DNA of 64,000 nt, taken from Treponema sp. Lineage in GTDB: Bacteria > Spirochaetota > Spirochaetia > Treponematales > Treponemataceae. Location of the stretch: NCBI GenBank assembly GCA_017549025.1, contig JAFYWB010000010.1:20734-84733 (forward strand). Direction: 5' to 3'. A program made the position numbers and the translations under genes. Below, piece after piece: positions 32,850-42,702 of this stretch (positions are counted from its first letter, which is position 1; every line of letters starts with the position of its first letter). The notes under the pieces were generated by a model that was given only the letters and a program-made list of their open reading frames with translations, had not been told where the DNA came from and searched no databases.

Positions 32850-34562
32850 TTATAACGCTTCTCCAGCCAAAGCCACCAGTGCCATTTCTTCCAGCTCCGT
32901 AATGGAGTGGCTGGCCAAGGCTTTTTTGACCGCACCGATTCTCACGGGAGACATGCTCAAGGTTCGTACTCCCATACCTGCCAACAGCAAGGCACTGTCA
33001 GGCGTACCAGCCATTTCACCGCACACAGAAACGGAAATTCCCGCCTTGTCCGCACTTCCAACAATATTTTTAATGAGACGCAGCACCGCCACATTCTTGT
33101 CATCGTAGAGCTCTGCCACCGAGGGATTTTCTCGATCAATGCCTAGCACATATTGAGTTAAATCGTTTGTTCCGATGGAGAAAAAATCGGAATAACGGGC
33201 AAAGATGTCTGCAGAAACAGCAGCAGCGGCAGTTTCCACCATGATTCCCACAGGAACGTCAGGATTAAAGGCAAGTCCTTCCTGCTTCAGTTCCTCCTTA
33301 GCTTCACGAATAATCTCCAGCGTTTCTTTAATCTGGGACAGATGAGTTACCATGGGAATCATAATCCGCAAATTACCGTACACACCAGCACGATACAAGG
33401 CTCGAAGCTGCCGCTTGAACAAGGGCTTATTGGCCAAGGTAAGACGAATAGCACGTCTTCCCAGCAAAGGATTTTGCTCTGGCTCACTGTCAAAACCAGC
33501 TTCCTTGATGAGCTTGTCGCCACCGGCATCCAGAGTACGGATAACGACCGGCCGATTACCCATAGTTTCCAGAACCTGTTGATAAGCTTCCAGCTGGGCT
33601 GCTTCAGAAACAGACTGCATTCCAGAGGAGCCTGTTTTACGAGCATCTTGCACCGCACCCATAAAAAGGAATTCCGTGCGGAACAAACCGATTCCCTCAG
33701 CTCCTTCGTCTAACGCAAGCTGGGCTTCTTCTGGAGAACCAATATTTGCCAGCAGGGTAAAAGCCACACCATCTTTTGTGGAGGCAAGCTTGTTCTTGAG
33801 CTTGGAAAGAATTTTTTCTTCCTTTTGCTTTGCAACCTCACTTTTGTGGTATTTTTTCAAGGTTTTTTCGTCAGGCTGAACAATCACCAAACCTTCTGTT
33901 CCGTCTACGATAACCTGCTGGCCAGATTCCAGCTTGTCGGTAATGGACTTTATTCCCAAAACTGCTGGCAACCGATGGTTTCTGGCTAAAATAGCCAAAT
34001 GACTGGAAACGCCACCTTCACAGGCCACCAAGCCCCGCAACTGTTTTTTAAACAGGGAAACTGCATCAGCGGGGCTTACTGAATTAGCTACCACTACGGT
34101 ATTTTCTGGAACAAGGTCGTAATCAAAGGGCTTATAACCTAAAAGCTCATCAACAACTTGGTTGAAAACGTCGGTTATATCTTGGGCTCGTTCTGCTAAA
34201 TAAGCATCTCCTGCTCCCCGTAGGATTTCTGCCATTTCAGAAGCTTTTTTTTGCAGCACAATTTCAATGTTCTGCAGGCTCTTTATCAAAAGACTTTTCA
34301 CTTGGGACAGGAATTCCACATCCATCAGCATAACCATGTAGGTTTCCAAGATGGCAGCGTATTGGCTATCCGCTGTGGCAGATTGCTCCTTCAGTCGTTG
34401 CTGCACCTTTTCCACAGCAGCTTCTAGTCGTTGCCATTCAGCATCTACATCAGCTTCTTGAATCTTGTATTGGGGAATTAAGCGAGGAGCTGGGGGAGGA
34501 ACAAGGAAAACCTCACCAATACCAATCCCTTCCGAGGCAGAAAGCCCTTTGTACGTTTCCAT
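32850..34562 (-). CDS. ptsI: PTS enzyme I (phosphoenolpyruvate-protein phosphotransferase)
   Basis: Enzyme I passes phosphate from PEP to HPr, the first step of PTS sugar uptake or PTS-based regulation. The 570-residue protein has the phospho-His motif GGVSSHLAILARN, the PEP-binding barrel (FRTEFLFMG, RTLDAGGDK) and the C-terminal GTNDLTQYVLGIDREN with CGEMAG. In the active-site motif GG[RV][TS]SH the usual Arg-Thr is Val-Ser. No HPr or enzyme II gene is in view; several treponemes have only partial PTS sets. The start at 34562 fits a leaderless promoter; an in-frame TTG three codons upstream is less likely. Confidence 0.95.
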   Translation of the reverse strand: METYKGLSASEGIGIGEVFLVPPPAPRLIPQYKIQEADVDAEWQRLEAAVEKVQQRLKEQSATADSQYAAILETYMVMLMDVEFLSQVKSLLIKSLQNIEIVLQKKASEMAEILRGAGDAYLAERAQDITDVFNQVVDELLGYKPFDYDLVPENTVVVANSVSPADAVSLFKKQLRGLVACEGGVSSHLAILARNHRLPAVLGIKSITDKLESGQQVIVDGTEGLVIVQPDEKTLKKYHKSEVAKQKEEKILSKLKNKLASTKDGVAFTLLANIGSPEEAQLALDEGAEGIGLFRTEFLFMGAVQDARKTGSSGMQSVSEAAQLEAYQQVLETMGNRPVVIRTLDAGGDKLIKEAGFDSEPEQNPLLGRRAIRLTLANKPLFKRQLRALYRAGVYGNLRIMIPMVTHLSQIKETLEIIREAKEELKQEGLAFNPDVPVGIMVETAAAAVSADIFARYSDFFSIGTNDLTQYVLGIDRENPSVAELYDDKNVAVLRLIKNIVGSADKAGISVSVCGEMAGTPDSALLLAGMGVRTLSMSPVRIGAVKKALASHSITELEEMALVALAGEAL

Positions 34563-34569
34563 AAGTTTC

Positions 34570-34598
34570 AATATAACAGAAAAGAAAATCTTAGTCTA
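34570..34598 (-). promoter_or_regulatory. Leaderless promoter of ptsI
   Basis: TAGACT (34593-34598), a 17-bp spacer and TATATT (34570-34575). The ATG follows after 7 bases with no Shine-Dalgarno sequence. Confidence 0.55.
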
Positions 34599-34681
34599 TT
34601 TTTTGTTTATTGTCCCCTGTTTGCTCACGTTTCCGCTCATTTGGTGAAAAGGCAAAATCAGGTAAGGGCAACATCATTACC

Positions 34682-34710
34682 TTGACAGATACTAGTCACT
34701 GGATTATAGT
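34682..34710 (+). promoter_or_regulatory. Promoter of the riboflavin operon
   Basis: TTGACA (34682-34687), a 17-bp spacer and TATAGT (34705-34710). The transcript would start about 34 bases before the FMN riboswitch. Confidence 0.8.
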
Positions 34711-34750
34711 ATAGACGGAAATGAGCTTGCAAAGAGCCTTTCCAAATACA

Positions 34751-34862
34751 CGTCTTCAGGGCAGGATGAAAGTTCCTACCGGTGGTATAGCCCACGAGCC
34801 GCAAGGCATGATTCGGTGCAATTCCGAGGCCGACAGTTACAGTCTGGATGAAAGAAGATGAC
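34751..34862 (+). ncRNA. FMN riboswitch (RFN element)
   Basis: The conserved RFN core is easy to read: cgtcttcagggcagg, gaaagttcctaccggtggt, agcccacgagcc, the ggtgcaattccgaggccgac segment and the closing gatgaaagaagatg. It binds FMN and turns the rib genes off. Downstream, acagaaa...acgg and ccgt...tttctgt (34866-34904) can form a stem before the ribD start at 34940. With no T run, this suggests control of translation or a weak terminator. It accounts for the 368-bp gene-free stretch. Confidence 0.95.
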
Positions 34863-34939
34863 TCACAGAAATCCTTCCACGGTACACCATGCCGTTTTCT
34901 GTCATTTCCCTCCCTGTAGATAAGCAAACTAAGGTGACT

Positions 34940-36070
34940 ATGAACTCAGACGATGAAAAATACATGAGACAAGCCATTGCTCTGGCTCTCAAGGGAACAG
35001 GAAGGGTTAATCCCAATCCCTTGGTGGGAGCTGTTGTGGTAAAGGATGGTCGTGTCATTGGAGAAGGCTACCATCAGCAATACGGCTGCCCCCATGCAGA
35101 GCGAAACGCCTTGGCTGCCTGTACCGAATCTCCCGCAGGAGCCACCATCTATGTCACCTTGGAGCCCTGCTGTCATCATGGAACAAATCCCCCCTGCACA
35201 GAAGCCCTGATTCAAGCTGGTGTGAGCCGTGTGGTGGTAGGTTCTGCAGATCCAAACCCACTGGTGGCGGGCAAGGGAATTGCCCAGCTTAAGGCTGCGG
35301 GCATTCAGGTGGAGGAAGGCTGCCTGCAAGCTGAATGTGACGCCATCAATTTTATCTTCTTCCATTACATTACCACTAAGCAGCCCTACCTTGCTTTAAA
35401 ATATGCCATGACTGCCGACGGAAAAATTGCCTGCCACACAGGAGCCTCTCGTTGGATTACTGGAGAAGCAGCCCGCCACCACGTGCATCAGCTACGGAAC
35501 AAGTATGCCGCCATTATGGTGGGAACAGGAACAGCTTTGGCAGATGACCCAGAATTAACCTGTCGCATAGAAAATGGTAACAACCCAGTAAGAATTGTAT
35601 GCGATACCCAGCTCCGCACTCCCCTTTCTGCCAAGCTGGTTACCACAGCCACGGAAGTTCCCACCATCATTGCCACCTGCTGTCAGGATGAGATTCGTCA
35701 CAAGCCCTACCAAGAGGCTGGTTGCCAGGTTTGGGTACTTCCTGCAAAAAATGAGGTAGTTGACCTCCACGCCTTGCTACAGCGATTGGGACAAGAAAAG
35801 ATTGATAGTATTCTGGTGGAAGGTGGAGGACAGCTGAACTGGTCCTTGCTACAGGCAGGCTTGGTACAGCGGGTGTACACCTACATTGCTCCCAAAATCT
35901 TTGGAGGCTCCACAGCAAAATCTCCCGTGGGAGGCAAGGGCGTGGACACACCGCAACAAGCCTTTCAGATGAAGGTGATTTCTACCCAGCAGCTGGGCGA
36001 TGATTTTCTTTTGGAGCAAGAGGTGGTTTCCTCTTGTTATTCAGCAGATGGTAGCTGCAACCAGCATTAG
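34940..36070 (+). CDS. ribD: Bifunctional riboflavin deaminase/reductase RibD
   Basis: RibD carries out the second and third steps of riboflavin synthesis. The N-terminal deaminase has the zinc motif HAERNAL and PCCHHGTNPPC. The C-terminal reductase has MTADGKIACHTGASRWITG, VGTGTALADDPELTCR and ILVEGGGQLNWSLL. The start at 34940 is chosen for aaggtg seven bases upstream and because the family begins there; the frame runs 17 codons further upstream. It is the first gene of the operon. Confidence 0.96.
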   Translation: MNSDDEKYMRQAIALALKGTGRVNPNPLVGAVVVKDGRVIGEGYHQQYGCPHAERNALAACTESPAGATIYVTLEPCCHHGTNPPCTEALIQAGVSRVVVGSADPNPLVAGKGIAQLKAAGIQVEEGCLQAECDAINFIFFHYITTKQPYLALKYAMTADGKIACHTGASRWITGEAARHHVHQLRNKYAAIMVGTGTALADDPELTCRIENGNNPVRIVCDTQLRTPLSAKLVTTATEVPTIIATCCQDEIRHKPYQEAGCQVWVLPAKNEVVDLHALLQRLGQEKIDSILVEGGGQLNWSLLQAGLVQRVYTYIAPKIFGGSTAKSPVGGKGVDTPQQAFQMKVISTQQLGDDFLLEQEVVSSCYSADGSCNQH

Positions 36071-36083
36071 GAGAAAATAAGTT

Positions 36084-36779
36084 ATGTTTACTGGAATAGT
36101 TGAAGAAATCGGCACCATAAAGGCCATTCAAAAAGGAGCGAGCTCTGCCATTTTGCGGATTCAAGCTGCAAAAATCATGACGGATATGCATATTGGAGAC
36201 AGCATTGCCGTAAACGGAATCTGTTTGACGGTAACTGAATTCAGTGCCAAGGAATTTGCCGCCGACGTAATGCACGAAACTTTAAACCGCACCAACCTGG
36301 GCCAGCTACGACAAGGTAGCTCCGTAAACCTGGAGCGAGCCATGGCAGCCAACGGTCGATTTGGCGGTCACATTGTGTCTGGCCACGTAGATGGAGTGGG
36401 CACCGTTTCCAACATCCAGCGGGACGATAACGCCATTTGGTACACCATTTCTGCTGGCCCAGAAATCCTCAAGTACATTGTGGAAAAGGGCTCCATCACC
36501 ATTGATGGAACGAGCCTCACCGTGGCACGGGTTTCAGATAAGGACTTTGCCATTTCTGCCATTCCCCACACGGTGGCCATCACTATTTTGGGCCAGAAAA
36601 AGGTGGGAGACAAGGTGAACTTGGAAAACGATATCATCGGAAAATATGTGGAAAAGCTTCTCCAAGGAGGAGTTCAGTCCAGCTGGCAGCAGGCAGATTT
36701 TCAGTCTGGATCCAGCGGAAATCACAAACAGGAAAAAAGCGGCATAACCATGGAGTTTTTAGCCGCCAATGGATTCTAA
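36084..36779 (+). CDS. ribE: Riboflavin synthase, alpha chain
   Basis: It converts two lumazines to riboflavin plus a pyrimidinedione. The 231-residue protein shows the two homologous barrels: MFTGIVEEIGTIKAI, GDSIAVNGICLTV, and the second half GHIVSGHVDGVGTV, KGSITIDGTSLTV. The last 30 residues are Gln/Ser-rich beyond the family end. It lies 13 bp behind ribD. Confidence 0.96.
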   Translation: MFTGIVEEIGTIKAIQKGASSAILRIQAAKIMTDMHIGDSIAVNGICLTVTEFSAKEFAADVMHETLNRTNLGQLRQGSSVNLERAMAANGRFGGHIVSGHVDGVGTVSNIQRDDNAIWYTISAGPEILKYIVEKGSITIDGTSLTVARVSDKDFAISAIPHTVAITILGQKKVGDKVNLENDIIGKYVEKLLQGGVQSSWQQADFQSGSSGNHKQEKSGITMEFLAANGF

Positions 36780-36839
36780 AATCCAAAAAATAAATCTCGG
36801 CGACCTACAATCGCCACATCATACACAAGGAGAGCAGCT

Positions 36840-38042
36840 ATGTCTGACTTCAACACAATTGAGGAAGCCCTGGAGGATTTGCGTCAGGGAAAAATGATTT
36901 TGGTGACCGACGATCCAGATCGGGAAAACGAGGGTGACTTTATCTGTGCCGCCCAATATGCCACCACCGAAATGATAAATTTTATGGCTGTCCACGGTCG
37001 TGGTCTTATCTGTATGCCCATGTCTGTAGACTATATCCAAAAGCTCAGACTACCCCAGATGGTAAGCTACAACACCGACAACCACGAAACAGCTTTCACC
37101 GTTTCCATTGACCACGTAGACACCACCACAGGAATCTCCGCCGCCGAGCGCTCCTTCACCGCCATGAAGTGCGTGGAAGATGACGCCAAACCAGACGATT
37201 TCCGTCGTCCCGGCCACATGTTCCCACTGGAAGCCAAGCGAAACGGCGTTCTTGTTCGTCCCGGTCACACCGAAGCCACCGTTGACCTGATGCGTCTGGC
37301 TGGATTGAAGGAATGCGGTCTGTGCTGCGAAATCATGAAGGACGACGGTTCCATGATGCGAACTCCCGAACTGAAGGAGCTGGCAAAGAAGCACAACTTA
37401 AAGTTCATCACCATCAAGGACTTGCAGACCTACCGCAAACGCTACGAAAAGCTGGTGGATCGCATGACTGTTACCAAGATGCCCACCAAATACGGCGACT
37501 TTGTGGCATACAGCTACGTGAACAAGCTGAACGGAGAGCACCACGTGGCCTTGGTAAAGGGCGACATCAGCGACGGCCAGAATATTTTGTGCCGTGTTCA
37601 CTCTGAATGTCTCACTGGAGATGCCTTCGGTTCCCTCCGCTGCGACTGCGGACAGCAGTTTGCCGCAGCCATGAGCCAAATTGAACAGGAAGGTCGGGGA
37701 ATTCTCTTGTATATGCGACAGGAAGGACGAGGAATTGGTCTTATTAACAAGCTGAAGGCCTACGAGCTGCAGGAAAAGGGCATGGACACCATGGAAGCAA
37801 ACATTGCTCTGGGCTTTGAAGCCGACCAGCGGGAATACTACATTGGTGCCCAGATTCTGCGGGACTTGGGCGTAAAGACTATGCGTCTTTTGACCAACAA
37901 CCCCGACAAGATATACCAGCTTTCTGACTTTGGCATGGAAATCACCCAGCGTGTTCCCATCCAGATGGATGCCACTAAGGATGACCTGTTCTACCTGAAG
38001 ACAAAGCAGCACAAGATGGGACATTTCTTGAATTATCAATGA
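36840..38042 (+). CDS. ribBA: DHBP synthase / GTP cyclohydrolase II
   Basis: This fusion supplies both precursors of riboflavin. The N-terminal RibB half ([30 protein letters not shown]) makes dihydroxybutanone phosphate from ribulose 5-phosphate. The C-terminal RibA half ([20 protein letters not shown], the zinc cysteines, and [19 protein letters not shown]) opens GTP. At 400 residues it is full length. aggagag lies before the ATG. Confidence 0.97.
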   Translation: MSDFNTIEEALEDLRQGKMILVTDDPDRENEGDFICAAQYATTEMINFMAVHGRGLICMPMSVDYIQKLRLPQMVSYNTDNHETAFTVSIDHVDTTTGISAAERSFTAMKCVEDDAKPDDFRRPGHMFPLEAKRNGVLVRPGHTEATVDLMRLAGLKECGLCCEIMKDDGSMMRTPELKELAKKHNLKFITIKDLQTYRKRYEKLVDRMTVTKMPTKYGDFVAYSYVNKLNGEHHVALVKGDISDGQNILCRVHSECLTGDAFGSLRCDCGQQFAAAMSQIEQEGRGILLYMRQEGRGIGLINKLKAYELQEKGMDTMEANIALGFEADQREYYIGAQILRDLGVKTMRLLTNNPDKIYQLSDFGMEITQRVPIQMDATKDDLFYLKTKQHKMGHFLNYQ

Positions 38043-38050
38043 GATGCACT

Positions 38051-38085
38051 GTGAGTCAGCAGTTGATAACAGCTTGTTGACTCAC
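38051..38085 (+). repeat. Hairpin between ribBA and ribH
   Basis: gtgagtca / tgactcac, with a 19-base loop region, 8 bases after the ribBA stop. There is no T run; possibly a processing or attenuation site that adjusts ribH. Confidence 0.5.
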
Positions 38086-38120
38086 GATTTACCGTAAAAC
38101 CAAACCACAAGGAGAAATAT

Positions 38121-38588
38121 ATGAAGAAATTTGAAGGATCATTAGTTGCTTCCACCATGAAGGTGGGTATTATCGTTGCTCGTTTTAACGAGTTCATTGG
38201 ATCAAAGCTTTTGTCTGGAGCTATGGACGGACTGTTGCGCCACGGTGTTCAGGAAGAAAATGTTCACGTGGCTTGGGTTCCCGGTGCCTTTGAAATTCCC
38301 CTCATTGCTTCCAAGATGGCAAAGAGTGGCAAGTACGATGCAGTAATCTGTTTGGGTGCAGTTATCCGTGGTAGCACCACTCACTACGACTACGTTTGTA
38401 GCGAGGTTTCCAAGGGAATCGCTCAGGTTTCCCTTTCCAGCCAGATTCCTGTAATGTTCGGTATCCTCACCACCGAAAACATCGAGCAGGCCATTGAACG
38501 AGCTGGTACAAAGGCTGGTAACAAGGGCTACGATTGTGCCTTGGGTGCCATCGAAATGGTAAACCTGATTAAGGAAATCGAAGCATAA
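38121..38588 (+). CDS. ribH: 6,7-dimethyl-8-ribityllumazine synthase
   Basis: The 155-residue protein forms a pentameric or icosahedral shell. It joins the RibD product (after dephosphorylation) with dihydroxybutanone phosphate. Motifs are [39 protein letters not shown] and [23 protein letters not shown]. Last gene of the operon. An aaggaga Shine-Dalgarno sequence precedes it. Confidence 0.97.
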   Translation: MKKFEGSLVASTMKVGIIVARFNEFIGSKLLSGAMDGLLRHGVQEENVHVAWVPGAFEIPLIASKMAKSGKYDAVICLGAVIRGSTTHYDYVCSEVSKGIAQVSLSSQIPVMFGILTTENIEQAIERAGTKAGNKGYDCALGAIEMVNLIKEIEA

Positions 38589-38601
38589 CAATGCAGCTTA
38601 T

Positions 38602-38646
38602 CACTTGTCCTGGTAGTGGTTTTAGGACTTACTGCCTGGACAAGTG
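38602..38646. repeat. Long hairpin after ribH
   Basis: cacttgtcc-t-ggtagt pairs with actgcc-t-ggacaagtg around a 13-base loop. There is no T run, so it is not a classic terminator. It may block 3' exonucleases or be a repeat. Confidence 0.5.
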
Positions 38647-38682
38647 GTTCCCAAGCATCATCTGTCCATATTTTATCCACCA

Positions 38683-38859
38683 CTACACCTCAATCAAATC
38701 GTGTTTTGTAAATTTGAGTTTTCCTTCGTCATCAAGTCGCTTTAACTCCTCCAAGTGGCGGATATTGGCCTCGTTGTAAAAATCATCTGGCTCCTTGGCT
38801 GAAAGCTCAAAGGGGATTTTTTCCTCCTTGATGACAGTTTTCACAAAAAATTGTCTTCT
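38683..38859 (-). pseudogene. RelB/DinJ antitoxin remnant (C-terminal half)
   Basis: The minus-strand frame ends with FVKTVIKEEKIPFELSAKEP and DDFYNEANIRHLEELKRL, the C-terminal half of a RelB antitoxin. The DNA-binding N-terminal half is absent. Upstream residues in the open frame do not resemble any protein and overlap the next gene in antisense. No toxin gene adjoins. The promoter of the gene at 38887 sits at the broken end. Confidence 0.65.
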
Positions 38860-38880
38860 CCCCCACTCCAAGCCTATACT
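38851..38880 (+). promoter_or_regulatory. Leaderless promoter of the CmpB-like gene
   Basis: TTGTCT (38851-38856), an 18-bp spacer and TATACT (38875-38880). ATG follows after 6 bases; tgagg there could also act as a weak Shine-Dalgarno sequence if transcription starts earlier. Confidence 0.5.
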
Positions 38881-38886
38881 TGAGGT

Positions 38887-39606
38887 ATGGCTACCATCCA
38901 TATTTCCTACATTTTCATGATGTTTCTTGCTTACAGCTTTATTGGTTGGGTGTGGGAAACAAGTTTTTGTTCCATTCGGCATGGGCGTTTTATTAATCGG
39001 GGGTTTTTGCGGGGGCCGCTGTGTCCGGTGTACGGAGTTGGAGGACTGCTGATTATGTATTTGCTGCAACCCTGGAGTCACACCTGGCTTCCTTTGTTTT
39101 TTGCCAGCATGGTGATTGTGTCTGGGGTGGAGTATTTTACTAGCTGGATTTTAGAGGTGCTTTTTCACACCCGCTGGTGGGATTATTCTAAAAAAAGGTT
39201 TAATCTTCACGGAAGAATTTATCTTGGTGGGGCCATGTGCTTTGGACTTATGGGCACCTTGATTGCCCACTTTGTGCATCCTTGGCTTGAGGCTAAGATT
39301 TTTTCCATCCCCCTGCAAACAGCCCGACTAGTGGCTTGGATTTTATTTGCAATTTTTATGGTAGACTTCATTACCACCCTCCAGGGCTTGGTAAATTTTA
39401 CCATGTATCAAACTCGCCTGAAGGAATTCGCTGAATTTGTAGAAGGCCGATTCAATGAGGAATGGATTAAGGAAAAGGAAGCAGCTTTGAAACAGCAGGA
39501 AGAAAAAATGCTCCGCCACATCAAAAAGTTCCCCTCTATGACCAGCAAGGAATTCCACAAAGGAATAGAAGCCTTGCGTCATAGAGTGCAGCAGGAACAA
39601 GAATAA
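38887..39606 (+). CDS. CmpB-like (ABC transporter type IV, PF06541-like) membrane protein
   Basis: The 239-residue inner-membrane protein has about five hydrophobic segments. The N-terminal FMMFLAYSFIGWVWETSF followed by NRGFLRGPLCPVYGVGG and TRWWDYSKKRFNLHGRIYL is the signature of the putative ABC-transporter type IV family. In Firmicutes this family is of unknown function despite its name. The last 60 residues form a charged helical tail (EEWIKEKEAALKQQEEKML). It is a single gene. Confidence 0.82.
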   Translation: MATIHISYIFMMFLAYSFIGWVWETSFCSIRHGRFINRGFLRGPLCPVYGVGGLLIMYLLQPWSHTWLPLFFASMVIVSGVEYFTSWILEVLFHTRWWDYSKKRFNLHGRIYLGGAMCFGLMGTLIAHFVHPWLEAKIFSIPLQTARLVAWILFAIFMVDFITTLQGLVNFTMYQTRLKEFAEFVEGRFNEEWIKEKEAALKQQEEKMLRHIKKFPSMTSKEFHKGIEALRHRVQQEQE

Positions 39607-39733
39607 AGCCTACTCCCACAGGGGACAGCGAACAATTTCAATTAGGAAAAAAATTTTTGTAAAACATACTTATATAAATTTTCACATAAAAATAGTATCC
39701 TGTCAGTAGCTGATATTGAATAAGGAGTTTTAT

Positions 39734-42688
39734 GTGAAAAAACTTTTGTTAGGCCTCATCTGTCTTTTGAGTGTTACTGCCGCATTTGCCTACGAAGGAA
39801 TGTTGGCAGGTCAAAAGGATTTGAAAGTTATTAAAACTGAATTCTTTGACATCATTTACACCCCAGGTTCAGAAAAGGCCGCAGCTGTCATTGCTGAGCA
39901 TGGAGACGATTTGTATCGTGAATTGCATGACACCTATAATCTCATTCATGATTTTAGACTACCTGTTACCATTACCAGCTCACAGGACATGTTCAATGCC
40001 TATTTTACTCACGCTCCTTATAATCACATTGTTCTGTTTGACACCCAAGCTTCTGCAACCATGGCCGTGTTTGAAGAAGACCTGTTGATGGTTTTCCGCC
40101 ATGAGTTAACCCACGCAATCACCATAAATATTAAAACACCCTTTTGGCTTGCTGTATCTAAAATTTTTGGTGACATGATTAATCCTTCTGTTTTTATTCC
40201 CACCAGTGGACAGCTGGAAGGAATTGCCATTACCGAAGAAAGCCGCACAGGCGAAGGCCGCTTGCACAGCGAATTTACCCGCCACATTGTAAAGCAGGCA
40301 AAGCTGGAGGATGACTTCCCCAATTTTGCAGAAATAACTGGTGCCCGCAGCATCTACGTATACGATTATAACTACAAGTTTGGTGGCGAGTTTATGGAAT
40401 ATATTCGTCAACGTTATGGCGAAGAAAAGCTGGCTGAATACTGGAAGCGAATGACAAACCTAGGTGGATTAAGCTATTTTACCATCTTCAAGTCCGTGTA
40501 CGGTATTTCCATGAATGAGGCTTGGAAGGATTTTAAGGAAGCATTTCCTGTGCCAGCCATTCCTGCAGATCCCACAGAAACAGGTCTTGTTGCTCGATTC
40601 AACTCGGACAAGGATTTTGAGCAATTCGATTACGTTGCTAGTGCAAAGGATAAAATCGTTTATCACAACAAAAACACGGCAGAATTTTACTACGCCGTCA
40701 AAGATGCAGCTTCTCCTACAGGCTATACAGAGCCAAAGAAATTCCTGCATCAGGGCTCCATTCAATCCATGAATCTTTCTGCTGACGGAAGATACCTTAC
40801 CTATGTCTATCTTTCCACAGCAGGAGCCTTACCAAAAAATAAAATGGTGATTTACGACTTTGAAACTAAGTCAAAATTCAAAGTTCCAGAAGAACGGCTG
40901 AACGATGGTGTGGTGTTCACCATTACAGAAAATGGAACTGAGAAAAAATACCTTGCAGCCAACAAAAACATCAGCCAGGAATCTTCCATCAACATTTTCC
41001 GTCTAGAAGAAAATTCCAAGGGAAAGCTTGCAGAAATGGAATTAGTTGAAACCATCAACAACAAGTTCAATAACTTTTCCACAAACCTGCAAGCTGACGA
41101 GAATGGAACCATTTACTACCTCAGCAAGCAGGGAGTTGCATACATCATCAAATCCTATGATTTTGTGAGCAAGGTGCACAAGCAGTATGAACTTCCTCAT
41201 TCAGACATGTTGATTCAGGGATTGAGTATTTCTCCTGCAGCAGACGGTTCTACACGAGCCTTGTTCACCTACGTGCAGCCAGGCACCATGCCTCGTTTGG
41301 GAGAAGCACGGATTCTGCCCACTGGTGTTGAATACAACTTGTATCAGCAAGACCTTTCTGGCGGTATTTTTGCACCAGTAGCTCTTGGTGAAAATCACAT
41401 TATGTATGTGGGCAACTTCCTAAAGGGAAACCACATCTATACCGCCAACACACAAGATCTAAATGTTGCCACAGTAACTGGTGTAGTAACCGATTTTGGG
41501 GTCCGCAGTGAAGCCGAAAATCAGGCCATTGCCTTTGTGGATACTTCTATCTTGAACAATGCCAAGGACTTTTCCGTTTGGCCCTATCTTGTAAAGGGAG
41601 CCTGGTATCCCCTTTCACAAACTGCATCCTACGGTCTTTCCAATGGATTAGACAACTTGGTGTCATACAGTTCTCCCATTGGAGCCACCTTCATGGGAAC
41701 CATGCCCTGGACCAGTCCGCTATACACCTTGAGTGCTGGGTATAACACAGCTACAAAATCAGGAACATTTCAGACTACCTTCACGGGCGGTACAGAAACA
41801 AACCTCTTCAAATACGACATACAAAACAATTTGGAAGTGGACGGTTCTGGATACAAACAAACCTACCATTACATCAATCTTTCAACAGAAACAAGCGTGA
41901 ATTCTGTCTTGAGCATAAGTCTCGCTGATTCACTTGATTTGTTTGAAGGTCGTCAAACCCTCCAAGTTGAAAAAACAGCCGAAGAAAAAAAAGCTGATAG
42001 TGGCTTCTTCAAAAGTGATACAAAGACTGTCGTAGATTCTCGACATATTTTCTTTGTTCGCAATATTGGTGTAGCAAGCATCAATTATCAGCCTCTGCGG
42101 GGAAAGGGAGCCTTTGAAATGCTCAACATCGCTGGAAGCACCTTTGTTGACTCCGTATTTGCCGCTGATATTACCAACTTTGACGCTCCCCTGACTAACT
42201 ACAATAATCTGGGACTAGGACTGCAAATTCACGTGCCACAGCTCCTTCCTGTAAGCACTCGCACCTGGGGAACATGGAACCTGCCCTTTACCGCAACGGC
42301 TTATTTGTACCCTTCTCAAAGCTCCTTCTTGGAAACCCAGGGAAAGCTGGTACTTTTTTCCTTTGAGCTGCAAAAAGCTGCAACCTGGTTCCCCATCGTG
42401 TTCTTTAACACCATCACCGCTGAGGTGAAGTACGTAAGCAAATTCTCCAATGGGAAAAATGCTTCTTGGGCCATTACAAACATAGGCCGTGACTTTAAAT
42501 CTCTCGTTGCAGGAAGCATGAGCTATAGCGATGAATTTATCACCCGACTTGCCCTGACCGTAACGCCAAACCTTGGCACTGCAGCCAGCGTACACCCCAC
42601 CTTGAATTTTGATTTCAAGTATCGCTTCTTCCCAGAAGAAAACGAACCGAACTTTTCCTTTAACTTAGGATTCAAGTTGGCACTATAA
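39734..42688 (+). CDS. Large envelope protein with HExxH peptidase-like domain and barrel-like C-terminus
   Basis: The 984-residue product starts with a signal peptide (VKKLLLGLICLLSVTAAFA). Residues 25-270 resemble MA-clan peptidases: FRHELTHAITIN supplies HExxH, and a downstream GQLEGIAITEES could supply the third Glu ligand. Next comes a region with blade-like repeats (LSADGRYLTYVYLSTAGAL; LQADENGTIYYLSKQG). The last 400 residues have beta-barrel character and end FNLGFKLAL with aromatic and hydrophobic alternation. It may be an outer-membrane protease or a surface protein with a periplasmic enzyme domain. GTG at 39734 is preferred because aaggag lies 8 bases upstream; an in-frame TTG at 39716 precedes that site. 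Confidence 0.75.
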   Translation: MKKLLLGLICLLSVTAAFAYEGMLAGQKDLKVIKTEFFDIIYTPGSEKAAAVIAEHGDDLYRELHDTYNLIHDFRLPVTITSSQDMFNAYFTHAPYNHIVLFDTQASATMAVFEEDLLMVFRHELTHAITINIKTPFWLAVSKIFGDMINPSVFIPTSGQLEGIAITEESRTGEGRLHSEFTRHIVKQAKLEDDFPNFAEITGARSIYVYDYNYKFGGEFMEYIRQRYGEEKLAEYWKRMTNLGGLSYFTIFKSVYGISMNEAWKDFKEAFPVPAIPADPTETGLVARFNSDKDFEQFDYVASAKDKIVYHNKNTAEFYYAVKDAASPTGYTEPKKFLHQGSIQSMNLSADGRYLTYVYLSTAGALPKNKMVIYDFETKSKFKVPEERLNDGVVFTITENGTEKKYLAANKNISQESSINIFRLEENSKGKLAEMELVETINNKFNNFSTNLQADENGTIYYLSKQGVAYIIKSYDFVSKVHKQYELPHSDMLIQGLSISPAADGSTRALFTYVQPGTMPRLGEARILPTGVEYNLYQQDLSGGIFAPVALGENHIMYVGNFLKGNHIYTANTQDLNVATVTGVVTDFGVRSEAENQAIAFVDTSILNNAKDFSVWPYLVKGAWYPLSQTASYGLSNGLDNLVSYSSPIGATFMGTMPWTSPLYTLSAGYNTATKSGTFQTTFTGGTETNLFKYDIQNNLEVDGSGYKQTYHYINLSTETSVNSVLSISLADSLDLFEGRQTLQVEKTAEEKKADSGFFKSDTKTVVDSRHIFFVRNIGVASINYQPLRGKGAFEMLNIAGSTFVDSVFAADITNFDAPLTNYNNLGLGLQIHVPQLLPVSTRTWGTWNLPFTATAYLYPSQSSFLETQGKLVLFSFELQKAATWFPIVFFNTITAEVKYVSKFSNGKNASWAITNIGRDFKSLVAGSMSYSDEFITRLALTVTPNLGTAASVHPTLNFDFKYRFFPEENEPNFSFNLGFKLAL

Positions 42689-42702
42689 CTGCTCCCAAAA
42701 GT

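Noticed and set aside
38602..38646. attC site after ribH
   Set aside because: A plain hairpin without R'/R'' core boxes or extrahelical bases, and no cassette gene next to it.
38860..39081. Upstream part of the minus-strand frame at 38683-39081
   Set aside because: It is antisense to the CmpB-like gene and does not resemble a protein; only the C-terminal 58 residues look like RelB.
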